A stretch of DNA of 64,000 bases from Streptomyces liliiviolaceus (GTDB lineage Bacteria; Actinomycetota; Actinomycetes; Streptomycetales; Streptomycetaceae). Numbering within the stretch: position 1 is the stretch's first letter; each line of letters begins with the position of its first letter. Under the pieces are notes generated by a model. It was not told the origin of the DNA and ran no database searches. It worked only from the letters and a program-made list of their open reading frames with translations. A program made the position numbers and the translations under genes. Positions 9,357-19,099 of the stretch are shown here, piece by piece. Where the stretch lies: positions 3,844,001 through 3,908,000 of the forward strand of contig NZ_JAGPYQ010000001.1 in the NCBI RefSeq assembly GCF_018070025.1. The letters are read 5' to 3'.

Positions 9357-10268
9357 TCAGAAGGTGTTCAGTTCATGGGCGTACGGCGGTTCCGCGCCTG
9401 CTCGGGAGCAGGTGATTGCCGCGGCTCGTGCGGCGAACCGCAGCAGCTTGTTCCAGCCGTCGGCCCCCAGGCCCGCCGGTCCCGCGTCGGACAGCGCGTC
9501 GCGGGCGGCGAGGCCGTGCAGCAGTGCCGCGTTCACCGTGTCGCCCGCGCCGATCGTGTCCACCACGTCGACCGGTTCGCCCGGCACGGAGTACTCGCCG
9601 CCGTCGCGGGTGAAGGCGGTCAGCCCGTCGCCGCCCCGGGTGATCACGACGGCCGAAGGGCCGGAGGCCAGCCACTCGCGCGGGGTGCCGCCCAGCCAGC
9701 CGGCGTCCTCCTCGGACAGCTTGAGCAGTGACACCGAGGGCAGCCAGCTCTTGAACCGGGCCCGATAGGCGTCCGGGTCGGGGATGAGTCCCGCGCGGAT
9801 GTTCGGATCCAGCGTGGTGAACACACCCTGGGCGGACGCGCTCCGCATCAGCTCCTCGTACGCGCTCGCACCCGGCTCCAGGACGAGCGAACAGGTACCG
9901 AAGGACACCGCCCGTGTCCCGTCGGGGAGTCGGTCGGGCGCCGAGAACAACCGGTCCGCGGTGCCCTCGACGTAGAAGGAGTACCCGGCCGAGCCGTCCG
10001 CGGCGATGGACGCGACGGCGAGGGTCGTGGGCTCGGCGCCCCGCTGCACGGACGACACATCGACGCCGGCCTCACGCAGCCCGCCGACCAGGGCCTCACC
10101 GAAGGCGTCGGTCGAGACCCGGGAGCAGAAGGCAGTGCGGGAACCGAGCCGGCCCAGCGCGACCGCCGTGTTGTACGGGCCGCCGCCGCGGCGCGGGGCG
10201 AGTGGGGCGAGCGCGCCCGACTCGCTGGGCACCAGGTCGATCAGGGCCTCACCGGCGACGACGATCAC
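9357..10268 (-). CDS. PfkB-family carbohydrate kinase (fructokinase/ribokinase-like)
   Basis: ATP-dependent sugar kinase of 303 residues. The N-terminal PfkB signature is in GGGPYNTAVALGRLG, and the catalytic C-terminal motif is DTIGAGDTVNAAL, where GAGD forms the anion hole and the Asp is the base. The start MIVVAGEALIDLVP and overall length fit fructokinases best; the sugar is not certain. The GTG at 10268 overlaps the stop of the LacI gene (GTGA), so translation is coupled. The pair forms a repressor-kinase operon, probably induced by the kinase's own sugar. No transporter for that sugar is adjacent. Confidence 0.92.
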   Translation of the reverse strand: MIVVAGEALIDLVPSESGALAPLAPRRGGGPYNTAVALGRLGSRTAFCSRVSTDAFGEALVGGLREAGVDVSSVQRGAEPTTLAVASIAADGSAGYSFYVEGTADRLFSAPDRLPDGTRAVSFGTCSLVLEPGASAYEELMRSASAQGVFTTLDPNIRAGLIPDPDAYRARFKSWLPSVSLLKLSEEDAGWLGGTPREWLASGPSAVVITRGGDGLTAFTRDGGEYSVPGEPVDVVDTIGAGDTVNAALLHGLAARDALSDAGPAGLGADGWNKLLRFAARAAAITCSRAGAEPPYAHELNTF

Positions 10269-11308
10269 GAGACGGTTCCTTTCTCGGGGCAGCTCTCGGG
10301 GCAACCGCACGAGGTGCGGTGTACGAAGGCGGAGGGCAGCCGGACCGTACGGGCGGGCCGGCCGGGGGAGCCCAGCCGTTCCAGCAGCAGTCGTACGGCC
10401 TGGGCCCCGATCTCCTTGCTGGGCTGGGAGATCGCGGTGAGCCGGGGCGAGAAGAGGTCCGCCCAGGAGAAGTCGTCGAAGCAGCACAGGGCCAGATCGC
10501 CGGGCACGGACACCTTCCGTGCGCGGACGGCCCGCAGCGCGCCGATGGTCATCGCGTTGTTGGCGGTGATCAGCGCTGTCGGCGGTGCCGGGAGGGACAG
10601 CAGTGCCTGGGTCGCGCGCTCGGCGCCCGCCGCCTCCGAGTTGCCGGGGATCACGAGCCGTTCTTCGTAGGCGAGTCCCGCGCCGGCCAGGCCGAGCCGG
10701 TAGCCGGTGATCCGCTCGCTCGTCGTACTGAGGCCCGCGAGGCCCGCGACCAGGCCGATCCTGCGGTGACCCAGTTCGGCGAGGTGGGTGACCAGGCGCG
10801 TGACCGGCTCGGTGTTCTCCGCGGAGACCTGGTCGAACGTGAAACCGGGCGCCGGGACGTCGTCGACCAGCCGGTCCAGGAACACCGTGGGTACGCCGTG
10901 GCGCCCGAGATAGCCGATCAGATCCCGCGGATCGGCGGAGGGCGCGACGATCATGCCGTCCACGCGCCGCTCGTGCAGCAGCTGGACCACCTTGCGCTCG
11001 TGGACCGGATCGTCGTGCGGATCCGCGATCAACAGGCTGTAGCCGTGCTCCAGGGCGCTCGCCTCCACACCCTGGAGGATCTCCGTGAAGTAGGGGTTGC
11101 TGATCGCCGACACCGCGAGTCCGATGGACCGGGTGCGTGCGGTGACCAGGGATCTGGCCAGGCCGTTCGGGGTGTAGCCGAGTGTCTCGATGGCGTCGAG
11201 AACGGCTTGGCGCGTGTGCGGGAGCACCGGGCGCGTGTCGTTGAGCACGTGCGAGACCGTCGCGACGGACACGCCCGCGTGCCGGGCCACGTCGGCCATC
11301 GTCGCCAT
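10265..11308 (-). CDS. LacI-family transcriptional repressor
   Basis: DNA-binding sugar-responsive repressor, 347 residues. The N-terminal helix-turn-helix MADVARHAGVSVATVSHVLN and hinge TPNGLARSLVT are followed by a periplasmic-binding-protein-like effector domain (SIGLAVSAISNPYF, then RIGLVAG). ATG 11308 is the standard start. A 26-base palindrome typical of LacI operators lies 76 bases upstream, so autoregulation is likely, and the overlapped kinase gene would be co-regulated. Odd point: the C-terminus is Cys-rich (SCGCPESCPE), with three Cys in eight residues, where most relatives have a single Cys. Confidence 0.93.
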   Translation of the reverse strand: MATMADVARHAGVSVATVSHVLNDTRPVLPHTRQAVLDAIETLGYTPNGLARSLVTARTRSIGLAVSAISNPYFTEILQGVEASALEHGYSLLIADPHDDPVHERKVVQLLHERRVDGMIVAPSADPRDLIGYLGRHGVPTVFLDRLVDDVPAPGFTFDQVSAENTEPVTRLVTHLAELGHRRIGLVAGLAGLSTTSERITGYRLGLAGAGLAYEERLVIPGNSEAAGAERATQALLSLPAPPTALITANNAMTIGALRAVRARKVSVPGDLALCCFDDFSWADLFSPRLTAISQPSKEIGAQAVRLLLERLGSPGRPARTVRLPSAFVHRTSCGCPESCPEKGTVS

Positions 11309-11383
11309 GCTGTCTCCTCGGTGCCTTCTCCGGAGGCCCGGAACGGGCGGCCCGCCCGCGAAAGTACCCCATTCGACGGTGCA

Positions 11384-11409
11384 CGTAAACGCTTACGCAA
11401 GCGTTTACG
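11384..11409. promoter_or_regulatory. LacI-type operator palindrome
   Basis: Arms CGTAAACGCTT (11384-11394) and AAGCGTTTACG (11399-11409) are perfect inverted repeats around a four-base centre. The half-sites AACGCTT/AAGCGTT are typical of LacI-family operators. Location between the LacI gene and the HTH gene suggests the repressor's own site. Confidence 0.85.
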
Positions 11410-11430
11410 CGTCGAGAGGGAGGAGGGTGC

Positions 11431-12384
11431 TCACTCCCAGTCCCACCCGATCCCCACGAGCCCCGACCGCACCCGTTGCTCCACCATGTGGACCGACCGG
11501 TGGTGGCCGCTCAGGGGAAGTTCCTGGCGGCCGCTGCGGGGCGCCGCCGCCGAGTGCTGGGCGAAGCGGTGGCAGCGCACGGGCAGCGTCCCCTCGGCGA
11601 AGCGCACCTCAAGGGCGTACTGCCCGCCGGAGAAGCCGAAACCGCGGACGTACTCGCCGGACGCGCCGGCCGTGCCGTCCTCGACGCCGTAGCGGAACAG
11701 GAAGGTGTCGCCCGCCCGCAACAGCGTGTCGAAGAGGAGCTCGGCCACGAGCACGCCGGTCTCGTGGTGCCAGAGCACGCGCCCCGTGCGGCAGTTCTCC
11801 AGGGCGTGCACGGTCATGCGTTCCGGGGCGCAGCCGGGATCGCCGTGGTGGACGGCCACATAGCGGTCGACGCCGTCCTTGTGGGCGCGCACGATGTGCT
11901 GGGAGTCGCGCCCCAGCAGCTCGCGGCGGGCGCCGATCCGTACGCGTTCGTGCTGGCCGAGGGCGAGCAGTCCGCCGTCGAGCGGTGAGTCGAGCTCGGC
12001 CAGCAGCTTCTCCAGGGCTCCGGAGGCCTCGACCAGTGAGCGGTACGAGCGGGCCGAGGGGCGTTCCGCGGCGGTGTGCTCGTCGGCCGTCGTGAGCAGG
12101 CGGATCAGCGACTCGTCCGGCAGCTGGAGTATCTCCTCCAGGGCGCGCACGGCCCGCAGGGACTCGGCCCGCTGGGGGCGCCGGGCGCCCTGCTGCCAGT
12201 AGCTCAGGCTCGTCACGCCGACCTTGACCCCGTACCGCGTCAGATGGTGCTGTACGCGCTGCAGCGGCAGTCCGCGAGCGGTGATCGCGGCGCGCAGCGC
12301 GACATGGAAGGGGCCGGTCCGCAGAGTCGTGTCCAGTTCCGCCGCGACGACGTCCACGTCCGCGTGCTGTGTGCCGTGCCGCAT
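11431..12384 (-). CDS. Helix-turn-helix protein of unknown role (XRE-like N-terminus)
   Basis: 317 residues. The N-terminal third looks like an XRE-type helix-turn-helix, with residues such as LPLQRVQHHLTRYGVKVGVT, then SYWQQGARRPQRAESL and an EEILQLPDESL helix. The remaining two thirds form an unrecognised beta-rich domain ending in VGIGWDWE. I do not know its target or ligand. ATG 12384 is preceded by GAAGG at fair spacing; the frame stays open upstream without a better start. Its stop is about 20 bases from the LacI operator, so it is transcribed toward, and possibly into, the LacI-kinase operon. Confidence 0.75.
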   Translation of the reverse strand: MRHGTQHADVDVVAAELDTTLRTGPFHVALRAAITARGLPLQRVQHHLTRYGVKVGVTSLSYWQQGARRPQRAESLRAVRALEEILQLPDESLIRLLTTADEHTAAERPSARSYRSLVEASGALEKLLAELDSPLDGGLLALGQHERVRIGARRELLGRDSQHIVRAHKDGVDRYVAVHHGDPGCAPERMTVHALENCRTGRVLWHHETGVLVAELLFDTLLRAGDTFLFRYGVEDGTAGASGEYVRGFGFSGGQYALEVRFAEGTLPVRCHRFAQHSAAAPRSGRQELPLSGHHRSVHMVEQRVRSGLVGIGWDWE

Positions 12385-12846
12385 GCAGGGGCCCTTCTTT
12401 TGAAGCTCACAACGGCTGGTCGGGCCGTTCGCACTGCTCAACGGGGCCGCCCCGGTCGGCGTACGGGGGATGGTCACATGCGTACGCCGTGGTTCCCGGC
12501 CCAAGTAATCCCGCATTGAAGCCTGTTGACCAGGCCCGGACAACACCTGATGCGCAACTTCGCTGTCACCGGCGCTTTCGGGCGCGGACGTGCGGGCGCG
12601 GGCACGCGGCGAAGGCGCGGAGGCCGAGCGGTGGCTCAAGGCCGAAGAGGACGACGAGGCCGACGAGGATCACGGGCGGCGAAGGCGTTAGGCGCCCTCA
12701 GGACGCGGGCCGCGGATCCTCGCCCGGACATGCGGCGGCCCGGAGTGCGGGCGGTGAGGGTCCGACGCGAGTGCGTCCTGGACCCGGTGACACGCCTGCG
12801 CTCCGGGCCGCCTTCGTGCTGCGGAACGGCGGAGTGGCCGTCCGGC
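12385..12846. other. Gene-poor spacer left of the small conserved-looking gene
   Basis: 462 bases holding the promoter region of the HTH gene and one marginal 33-codon frame (entered separately). No recognisable repeat, RNA gene or operator was seen. Confidence 0.4.
12590..12691 (+). CDS. Marginal small acidic open frame, 33 residues
   Basis: A GTG-started frame whose middle reads ERWLKAEEDDEADED and which ends in RRRR. Its codons have mostly G or C at the third position, and its composition resembles tails of actinobacterial small proteins, but there is no clear ribosome site and no known family. It could be chance or a remnant of a larger gene. Confidence 0.15.
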   Translation: MRARARGEGAEAERWLKAEEDDEADEDHGRRRR

Positions 12847-13038
12847 TCAGGGGCGGGCGTCTCTGTCGGGCTGCGTCGACCGCAGGCGCTTGGCACGCAC
12901 GATGTCGGGGTCGCGGGGGTCGAGGCCGGACAGCAGGCTGTCGCCGAACTGCTCCTCGTCCTGGTACGGGCGGACCCGGACCGACCGCCGTGTCTTCTCG
13001 ATCCGTGTCTGTCGCATCTTCCGCAGCCCTTCGGTCAT
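12847..13038 (-). CDS. Small basic protein of unknown function, 63 residues
   Basis: Starts MTEGLRKMRQTRIEK and contains GDSLLSGLDPRDPDIVRAKR. About nine in ten codons end in G or C, the pattern of real Streptomyces genes, and charged residues alternate as in a folded or nucleic-acid-binding small protein. The ribosome site before ATG 13038 is weak. The frame stays open for some 38 codons upstream without a start codon, so the start is the only one available. No function is recognised. It stands alone on the minus strand between the HTH gene and uvrC. Confidence 0.55.
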   Translation of the reverse strand: MTEGLRKMRQTRIEKTRRSVRVRPYQDEEQFGDSLLSGLDPRDPDIVRAKRLRSTQPDRDARP

Positions 13039-13427
13039 CGACCCGACGCCCTTGTCCGGGGCGGTGGATCCACCTGCATCTGCATTGCTAAGAGCATTGC
13101 CCCGAATTGTCTTCGTGTCGTCACGGCCAGCCCCCGAAACAGGTTCCGGTTCACCTCAATTGCCCACCTCCCGCCAGCCGTAACCGTCCACGTCCGAAGG
13201 GGTGTTGGGTGAGCGGTCCGGCGGCGTGCCCTCAGGGGGTGCGGCATCGGCCGGTCGAGGGGGCGGGAAGGGGTTCCGGCGGGCCGATCTCGACACCCTG
13301 ATCAGGGCATGCCAGGCGACCTCCGGGGTCGGACCCGGCCGGATCGAAGCCCGGAGCGGTCCGGACCGGGCCCGGCCCGCGGCGGCGGGCCGTCGCGCTG
13401 TCACACCCCGCCAGTAGGGTGTGAGAC
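13039..13427. other. Spacer between the small gene and the uvrC operon
   Basis: 389 bases that must hold the promoter of the uvrC-rapZ-yvcK-whiA operon. I see short repeats of GCAATGC near 13083-13100 but no clear promoter, SOS box or RNA gene. Confidence 0.4.
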
Positions 13428-15482
13428 ATGGCCGACCCCTCCAGCTACCGCCCCAAGCCGGGACAGATCCCCGACTCGCCAGGGGTCTACAGATTCCGCG
13501 ACGAGCACCGCCGGGTGATCTACGTCGGGAAGGCGAAGAGCCTGCGCCAGCGCCTGGCCAGCTACTTCCAGGACCTCTCCAATCTCCACCCGCGTACGCG
13601 CACGATGGTCACCACGGCCGCGTCGGTGGAGTGGACCGTGGTGTCCACGGAGGTCGAGGCGCTCCAGCTGGAGTACTCCTGGATCAAGGAGTACGACCCC
13701 CGGTTCAACGTGAAGTACCGCGACGACAAGAGCTACCCCTACCTCGCGGTCACCATGAACGAGCGCTTCCCGCGTGTGCAGGTGATGCGCGGCCAGAAGA
13801 AGAAGGGCGTGCGCTACTTCGGTCCCTACGGACACGCGTGGGCGATCCGCGACACCGTGGACCTGCTGCTGCGCGTCTTCCCCGTCCGGACGTGCTCCGC
13901 GGGCGTGTTCAAGAATGCCGAGCGGACGGGCCGCCCCTGCCTGCTGGGCTACATCGGCAAGTGCTCCGCCCCGTGCGTCGGACGGGTCTCGCCCGAGGAG
14001 CACCGCGAACTCGCCGAGGAGTTCAGCGACTTCATGACCGGCCGCACGGGCACGTACATCCGCCGCCTGGAGCGGCAGATGACGGACGCCGCCGAGGACA
14101 TGGAGTACGAGCGGGCCGGTCGGCTGCGCGACGACATCGGGGCCCTCAAGAAGGCCATGGAGAAGAGCGCCGTCGTGCTCGCCGACGCGACGGACGCCGA
14201 CCTGATCGCACTGGCCGAGGACGAGCTGGAAGCCGCCGTGCAGATCTTCCACGTACGCGGCGGCCGGGTGCGCGGCCAGCGCGGCTGGGTCACCGACAAG
14301 GTCGAGGCGGTCACCACGGGCGACCTCGTCGAGCACGCGCTCCAGCAGCTGTACGGGGAGGAGACCGGCGACTCCGTACCGAAGGAGGTACTCGTCCCGG
14401 CCCTGCCCGACCCCCTGGAGCCCGTCCAGGAGTGGCTCACCGAGCGACGCGGGTCGAACGTGTCGCTGCGCATCCCGCAGCGCGGCGACAAGAAGGCCCT
14501 CATGGAGACGGTCGAGCGCAACGCCCTGCATTCGCTCGCCCTCCACAAGACCAAGCGCGCCTCCGACCTGACGACCCGCTCCCGCGCGCTGGAGGAGATC
14601 GCCGAGGCCCTCGGCCTGGACAGCGCGCCCCTGCGGGTCGAGTGCTACGACATCTCGCACCTTCAGGGCGACGACGTCGTGGCGTCGATGGTCGTCTTCG
14701 AGGACGGGCTGAGCCGCAAGAGCGAGTACCGCCGCTTCCAGATCAAGGGCTTCGAGGGCCAGGACGACGTCCGCTCCATGCACGAGGTGATCACCCGCCG
14801 CTTCAGGCGGTACCTCGGAGAGAAGGAGAAGACCGGCGAGTGGGCCGACGGCGAGGCGGGTCTCACCGAGGAGGACGGGCGGCCCAAGCGTTTCGCGTAC
14901 CCGCCGCAGCTGGTCGTCGTCGACGGCGGCAAACCGCAGGTCGCGGCCGCCCAGCGGGCCCTGGACGAGCTGGGCATCGACGACATCGCCGTCTGCGGCC
15001 TCGCCAAGCGCCTCGAAGAGGTCTGGCTGCCCGGCGACGACGACCCGGTGGTACTGCCACGTACCAGTGAAGGGCTCTATCTTCTTCAGCGTGTGCGCGA
15101 CGAGGCGCACCGCTTCGCGATCACCTACCAGCGCACCAAGCGGGCCCGGCGCTTCAGGGCGAGCCCGCTCGACGACGTGCCGGGGCTCGGTGAGACTCGT
15201 AAGCAGGCATTGATCAAGCATTTCGGTTCGGTGAAAAAGCTGCGATCCGCGACAATCGACCAGATCTGCGAGGTTCCCGGCATAGGCCGTAAGACGGCCG
15301 AGTCGATCGCCGTGGCCTTCGCCCAGGCGGCCCCGGTGGCTCCCGCCGTGAACACCGCCACTGGAGAGATCATGGAAGACGAGGATCACGTGGAGGACGC
15401 GGCACCCGAAACGACGGCGGGTGTCGCGGAGGAGCCCGTGTCCGCGGGCGCCTCGGACGAGCGACGGGGGCAGGAAAGATGA
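13428..15482 (+). CDS. uvrC: Excinuclease ABC subunit C
   Basis: Nuclease that makes both incisions in nucleotide excision repair. 684 residues: N-terminal GIY-YIG domain (GVYRF and [13 protein letters not shown]), a Cys-rich segment (GKCSAPCVG), a UvrB-binding UVR region near [15 protein letters not shown], a C-terminal RNase H-like domain ([21 protein letters not shown]) and tandem helix-hairpin-helix motifs ([31 protein letters not shown]). The last 50 residues are an acidic, probably disordered tail. ATG 13428 is the first start. Its stop overlaps rapZ (ATGA), making it the first gene of a four-gene coupled operon ending in whiA. Confidence 0.98.
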   Translation: MADPSSYRPKPGQIPDSPGVYRFRDEHRRVIYVGKAKSLRQRLASYFQDLSNLHPRTRTMVTTAASVEWTVVSTEVEALQLEYSWIKEYDPRFNVKYRDDKSYPYLAVTMNERFPRVQVMRGQKKKGVRYFGPYGHAWAIRDTVDLLLRVFPVRTCSAGVFKNAERTGRPCLLGYIGKCSAPCVGRVSPEEHRELAEEFSDFMTGRTGTYIRRLERQMTDAAEDMEYERAGRLRDDIGALKKAMEKSAVVLADATDADLIALAEDELEAAVQIFHVRGGRVRGQRGWVTDKVEAVTTGDLVEHALQQLYGEETGDSVPKEVLVPALPDPLEPVQEWLTERRGSNVSLRIPQRGDKKALMETVERNALHSLALHKTKRASDLTTRSRALEEIAEALGLDSAPLRVECYDISHLQGDDVVASMVVFEDGLSRKSEYRRFQIKGFEGQDDVRSMHEVITRRFRRYLGEKEKTGEWADGEAGLTEEDGRPKRFAYPPQLVVVDGGKPQVAAAQRALDELGIDDIAVCGLAKRLEEVWLPGDDDPVVLPRTSEGLYLLQRVRDEAHRFAITYQRTKRARRFRASPLDDVPGLGETRKQALIKHFGSVKKLRSATIDQICEVPGIGRKTAESIAVAFAQAAPVAPAVNTATGEIMEDEDHVEDAAPETTAGVAEEPVSAGASDERRGQER

Positions 15483-16567
15483 CCGAGAACGAGCAGGAAG
15501 AACCGGCGGCGCCGCGCACGACGGACGCCGGAAGCGACGTGTCGCACACAGCTGAAACCGAGGCACCGCACAAGGAAGCACGCGAAAATCGACCGCAGCG
15601 GACGGCGGCGGCCGACCCGGCCGGCGGAGCCGACGACGCGGAACAGAAAGACGGAGCGGAAGTGAACACGGGCACGACCATCGACAAGGCAGGCGTCCCC
15701 GAGGCGGCCATTCCGGAGCTGGTGATCATCTCCGGGATGTCGGGCGCGGGCCGGTCCACCGCCGCCAAGTGTCTGGAGGACCTGGGCTGGTTCGTCGTCG
15801 ACAACCTGCCGCCCGCGCTGATCCCCACCATGGTGGAGCTCGGCGCGCGCTCGCAGGGGAACGTGGCGAGGATCGCGGTCGTCGTCGACGTCCGCGGCCG
15901 CCGCTTCTTCGACAACCTGCGCGAGTCCCTCGCCGACCTGGAGACCAAGCACGTCACCCGGCGGATCGTCTTCCTGGAGTCCTCGGACGACGCCCTGGTG
16001 CGCCGCTTCGAGGGAGTGCGCCGGCCGCACCCGCTCCAGGGCGACGGCCGCATCGTCGACGGCATCGCCGCCGAACGCGAACTGCTGCGCGAGCTGCGCG
16101 GCGACGCCGACCTGGTGATCGACACCTCCAGCCTGAACGTGCACGAGCTGCGCGCCAAGATGGACGCCCAGTTCGCCGGGGAGGAGGAGCCCGAGCTGCG
16201 GGCCACCGTCATGTCCTTCGGCTTCAAGTACGGCCTGCCGGTCGACGCCGACCTGGTCGTGGACATGCGGTTCCTGCCCAACCCGCACTGGGTCCCGGAG
16301 CTGCGCCAGTACACCGGCCTCAACGAGGAGGTGGCCGGGTACGTCTTCAACCAGCCCGGCGCCAAGGAGTTCCTGGACCGGTACGCCGAGCTGCTGCAGC
16401 TCATCCGCACGGGCTACCGCCGTGAGGGCAAGCGGTACGTGACCATCGCGGTCGGCTGCACCGGCGGCAAGCACCGCTCCGTCGCCATGTCGGAGAAGCT
16501 CGCGGCCCGCCTGGTGTCCGAGGGAGTGGAGACGGTCGTCGTCCACCGGGACATGGGCCGCGAATGA
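15479..16567 (+). CDS. rapZ: RapZ/YvcJ-family nucleotide-binding protein
   Basis: P-loop protein related to E. coli RapZ, an RNA adaptor, and B. subtilis YvcJ. 362 residues. The P-loop is GMSGAGRST (near residue 90), with Arg in place of the usual Walker Lys, followed by [12 protein letters not shown]. The C-terminal RNA-binding-type domain contains [19 protein letters not shown] and [11 protein letters not shown]. The first 75 or so residues are an acidic, low-complexity extension; an in-frame GTG at 15662 preceded by GGAGCGGAA would give a 301-residue protein without most of it. ATG 15479 is kept because it overlaps the uvrC stop. The function in Streptomyces is not established by this sequence. 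Confidence 0.93.
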   Translation: MTENEQEEPAAPRTTDAGSDVSHTAETEAPHKEARENRPQRTAAADPAGGADDAEQKDGAEVNTGTTIDKAGVPEAAIPELVIISGMSGAGRSTAAKCLEDLGWFVVDNLPPALIPTMVELGARSQGNVARIAVVVDVRGRRFFDNLRESLADLETKHVTRRIVFLESSDDALVRRFEGVRRPHPLQGDGRIVDGIAAERELLRELRGDADLVIDTSSLNVHELRAKMDAQFAGEEEPELRATVMSFGFKYGLPVDADLVVDMRFLPNPHWVPELRQYTGLNEEVAGYVFNQPGAKEFLDRYAELLQLIRTGYRREGKRYVTIAVGCTGGKHRSVAMSEKLAARLVSEGVETVVVHRDMGRE

Positions 16568-17670
16568 CACGACGTTCTCTGCGGCTGGACCGGCTGCGGC
16601 GGGGCGGTATCGACGGGCGCGGTATCGACGGGCCCGGCGGCAGGCCCGTCGACGCCCGCGGTGCCAAGCCCACCGAGGCCCGCGGCGCGAAGCCGCGGCG
16701 CCGCGGCGCCCAGCCCAAGGTCGTCGCGCTGGGCGGGGGCATGGGCCTGTCCGCCTCGCTCGCCGCCCTGCGCCGCATCACCGGCGACCTCACGGCCGTC
16801 GTCACGGTCGCGGACGACGGCGGCTCCAGCGGCCGGCTGCGCGACGAGCTGGGCGTACTGCCGCCCGGTGACCTGCGCAAGGCGCTGGCCGCGCTGTGCG
16901 GCGACGACGAATGGGGCCAGACCTGGGCCCGGGTCATCCAGCACCGCTTCCAGTCCCAGGGCGAACTGCACGAGCACGCGGTCGGCAATCTGCTGATCGT
17001 CGCCCTGTGGGAGCAGCTCGGCGACCACGTCCAGGCGCTCGACCTGGTCGGCAGGCTGCTGGGCGCGCACGGGCGGGTGCTGCCCATGTCCGCCGTACCC
17101 CTGGAGCTCCAGGCGCTGGTCAAGGGGCACGACCCGGACCGGCCCGAGGAGGTCGACACCGTACGGGGCCAGGCGACCGTGGCGCTCACCCCCGGCGAGG
17201 TGCAGTCCGTGCACCTCGTGCCGCACGACCCGCCGGCGGTCCCCGAGGCCGTCGCCGCGGTCCTCGACGCGGACTGGGTGGTCCTCGGTCCCGGCTCCTG
17301 GTTCTCCTCCGTGATCCCGCATCTGCTCGTGCCCGAGCTGCTCGACGCCCTCACCGAGACGAAGGCGCGCCGGGTCCTCCCGCTGAACCTCGCTCCGCAG
17401 CCCGGAGAAACAGAAGGCTTCTCCCCGCAGCGTCATTTGGAGGTTTTGGGACGACACGCCCCTAAACTCGCCCTGGACGTGGTGTTGGCCGACGAGGCCG
17501 CCGTGCCCGACCGCGAGATACTCGCCGATGCCGCCAAGCGGTTCGGCGCGGCGGTCGAGCTGGCGCCGGTGGCCAGGACCGACGGGACTCCGAGGCACGA
17601 TCCGGAGCTGTTGGCCGCCGCGTACGACCGTATTTTTCGGATGCATGGAAGGATCGGCCCATGGCGATGA
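16564..17670 (+). CDS. yvcK: YvcK-family protein (gluconeogenesis factor, CofD-like fold)
   Basis: CofD-like fold protein; in B. subtilis and mycobacteria YvcK/CuvA binds UDP-sugars and affects growth on gluconeogenic carbon and cell-wall placement. 368 residues. The nucleotide-binding start [17 protein letters not shown] is followed by [18 protein letters not shown], and later [15 protein letters not shown]. The first 50 residues are a Gly/Arg-rich extension with repeats ([10 protein letters not shown], then RGAKP twice) not seen in Bacillus. ATG 16564 overlaps the rapZ stop; its end overlaps whiA by 10 bases. Confidence 0.95.
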   Translation: MTRRSLRLDRLRRGGIDGRGIDGPGGRPVDARGAKPTEARGAKPRRRGAQPKVVALGGGMGLSASLAALRRITGDLTAVVTVADDGGSSGRLRDELGVLPPGDLRKALAALCGDDEWGQTWARVIQHRFQSQGELHEHAVGNLLIVALWEQLGDHVQALDLVGRLLGAHGRVLPMSAVPLELQALVKGHDPDRPEEVDTVRGQATVALTPGEVQSVHLVPHDPPAVPEAVAAVLDADWVVLGPGSWFSSVIPHLLVPELLDALTETKARRVLPLNLAPQPGETEGFSPQRHLEVLGRHAPKLALDVVLADEAAVPDREILADAAKRFGAAVELAPVARTDGTPRHDPELLAAAYDRIFRMHGRIGPWR

Positions 17671-18650
17671 CGGCAGCGGTGAAGGATGAGATCTCCCGGC
17701 TTCCCGTCACCCGGACCTGCTGCAGAAAGGCGGAGGTCTCCGCCATCCTGCGGTTCGCGGGCGGCCTTCACCTGGTGAGCGGCCGGATCGTGATCGAGGC
17801 GGAGCTGGACACCGCGATGGCGGCGCGACGGCTGAAGCGGGACATTCTTGAGATTTTCGGCCACAGTTCCGAGCTGATCGTGATGGCGCCGGGCGGGTTG
17901 CGGCGCGGTTCGCGTTACGTCGTCCGGGTGGTCGCGGGCGGTGACCAGCTGGCCCGCCAGACGGGGCTCGTGGACGGCCGTGGGCGCCCGATCCGGGGTC
18001 TGCCGCCGCAGGTGGTCTCGGGGGCCACCTGCGACGCCGAGGCGGCCTGGCGCGGGGCCTTCCTGGCGCACGGCTCGCTCACCGAGCCCGGGCGTTCGTC
18101 CTCGCTGGAGGTGACCTGCCCGGGGCCGGAGGCGGCGCTCGCGCTGGTGGGGGCGGCGCGGCGGCTGTCGATCGCGGCCAAGGCCCGCGAGGTGCGGGGC
18201 GTGGACCGGGTCGTCGTGCGCGACGGGGACGCCATCGGGGCGCTGCTGACGCGGCTCGGGGCGCACGAGTCCGTGCTGGCGTGGGAGGAGCGGCGGATGC
18301 GGCGGGAGGTTCGCGCCACGGCGAATCGTCTCGCCAACTTCGACGACGCGAATCTTCGGCGGTCGGCTCGGGCGGCTGTCGCCGCGGGGGCGCGGGTGCA
18401 GCGGGCTCTGGAGATCCTCGCGGACGAGGTTCCCGAGCATCTCGCGGCTGCCGGGCGGTTGCGGATGGAGCACAAGCAGGCGTCGCTTGAGGAGCTGGGG
18501 GCTCTCGCGGAGCCGCCGCTCACGAAGGACGCGGTGGCGGGGCGGATTCGGCGGCTTCTCGCGATGGCCGACAAGCGGGCGCAGGATCTTGGGATTCCGG
18601 GGACGGAGTCCACGCTGAGCGAGGAGATGGCGGACAACTTGGTGGGCTGA
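17661..18650 (+). CDS. whiA: Sporulation transcriptional regulator WhiA
   Basis: DNA-binding regulator that, with WhiB, starts sporulation septation in aerial hyphae. 329 residues: an N-terminal LAGLIDADG-homing-endonuclease-like domain ([15 protein letters not shown]-type [16 protein letters not shown]) and a C-terminal helix-turn-helix ([20 protein letters not shown]). The sequence is what I expect for Streptomyces WhiA almost throughout. ATG 17661 is used; a second ATG at 17667 overlaps the yvcK stop as ATGA and would remove two residues. It is the last gene of the uvrC operon, an order conserved across actinobacteria. Confidence 0.98.
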   Translation: MAMTAAVKDEISRLPVTRTCCRKAEVSAILRFAGGLHLVSGRIVIEAELDTAMAARRLKRDILEIFGHSSELIVMAPGGLRRGSRYVVRVVAGGDQLARQTGLVDGRGRPIRGLPPQVVSGATCDAEAAWRGAFLAHGSLTEPGRSSSLEVTCPGPEAALALVGAARRLSIAAKAREVRGVDRVVVRDGDAIGALLTRLGAHESVLAWEERRMRREVRATANRLANFDDANLRRSARAAVAAGARVQRALEILADEVPEHLAAAGRLRMEHKQASLEELGALAEPPLTKDAVAGRIRRLLAMADKRAQDLGIPGTESTLSEEMADNLVG

Positions 18651-18688
18651 CGGCCCCGGGTGTTCGGCTCGGCCGGCGGGGTGGTGTT

Positions 18689-18853
18689 GCGCCGTTCCCT
18701 GCGCCCCTGGGGGTGGGGGATCGAGTGGGTGGTCGGCTTTCGGCTGTACCGGGCTGAGCGCGCCGTTCCCCGCGCCCCTGGGGTGAGTGGGGGTTCGGGT
18801 TTTCGGTTGGCTGTCGGGCGTCGTGGGTTGCTCGCGCAGTTCCTCGCGCCCCT
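18689..18853 (+). repeat. Three dispersed repeat cores after whiA
   Basis: Variants of the core occur at 18689-18708 (GCGCCGTTCCCTGCGCCCCT), 18760-18779 (GCGCCGTTCCCCGCGCCCCT) and 18834-18853 (GCGCAGTTCCTCGCGCCCCT), about 72 bases apart and in one orientation. Confidence 0.8.
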
Positions 18854-18968
18854 GGGTGGGTCGGGGCCCGGGGCGATCGGCATGGCTTGCCCCGCAGCCA
18901 GGTGAGACCTGCACCCAACACCTCACCCGTACCCCCACCCACCGATGGGCGCGGGCGACCGAGTGCGG

Positions 18969-19099
18969 CCCGCACCCGACATTCCACGCGAGCCCCCGTC
19001 AACCTCAGGGGCGCGGGGAACTGCGCGGGCAACCCCATGTGACCCGCACCCGACACTCCACGCGAGCCCCACCCCCCCCAGGGGCGCGGGGTACTGCGC
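18969..19099 (-). repeat. Tandem units of about 74 bases containing the repeat core
   Basis: Two units begin with CCCGCACCCGAC (18969 and 19043), continue with a shared CCACGCGAGCCCC, and end in the reverse core (19007-19026 and 19080-19099; the second has GTACTGCGC for GAACTGCGC). A third, partial start follows near 19120. Confidence 0.8.

Noticed and set aside
12526..13212. A 228-codon plus-strand frame in the gap left of uvrC
   Set aside because: Composition is that of random GC-rich translation; the 63-residue minus-strand gene has much better codon use in the same DNA.
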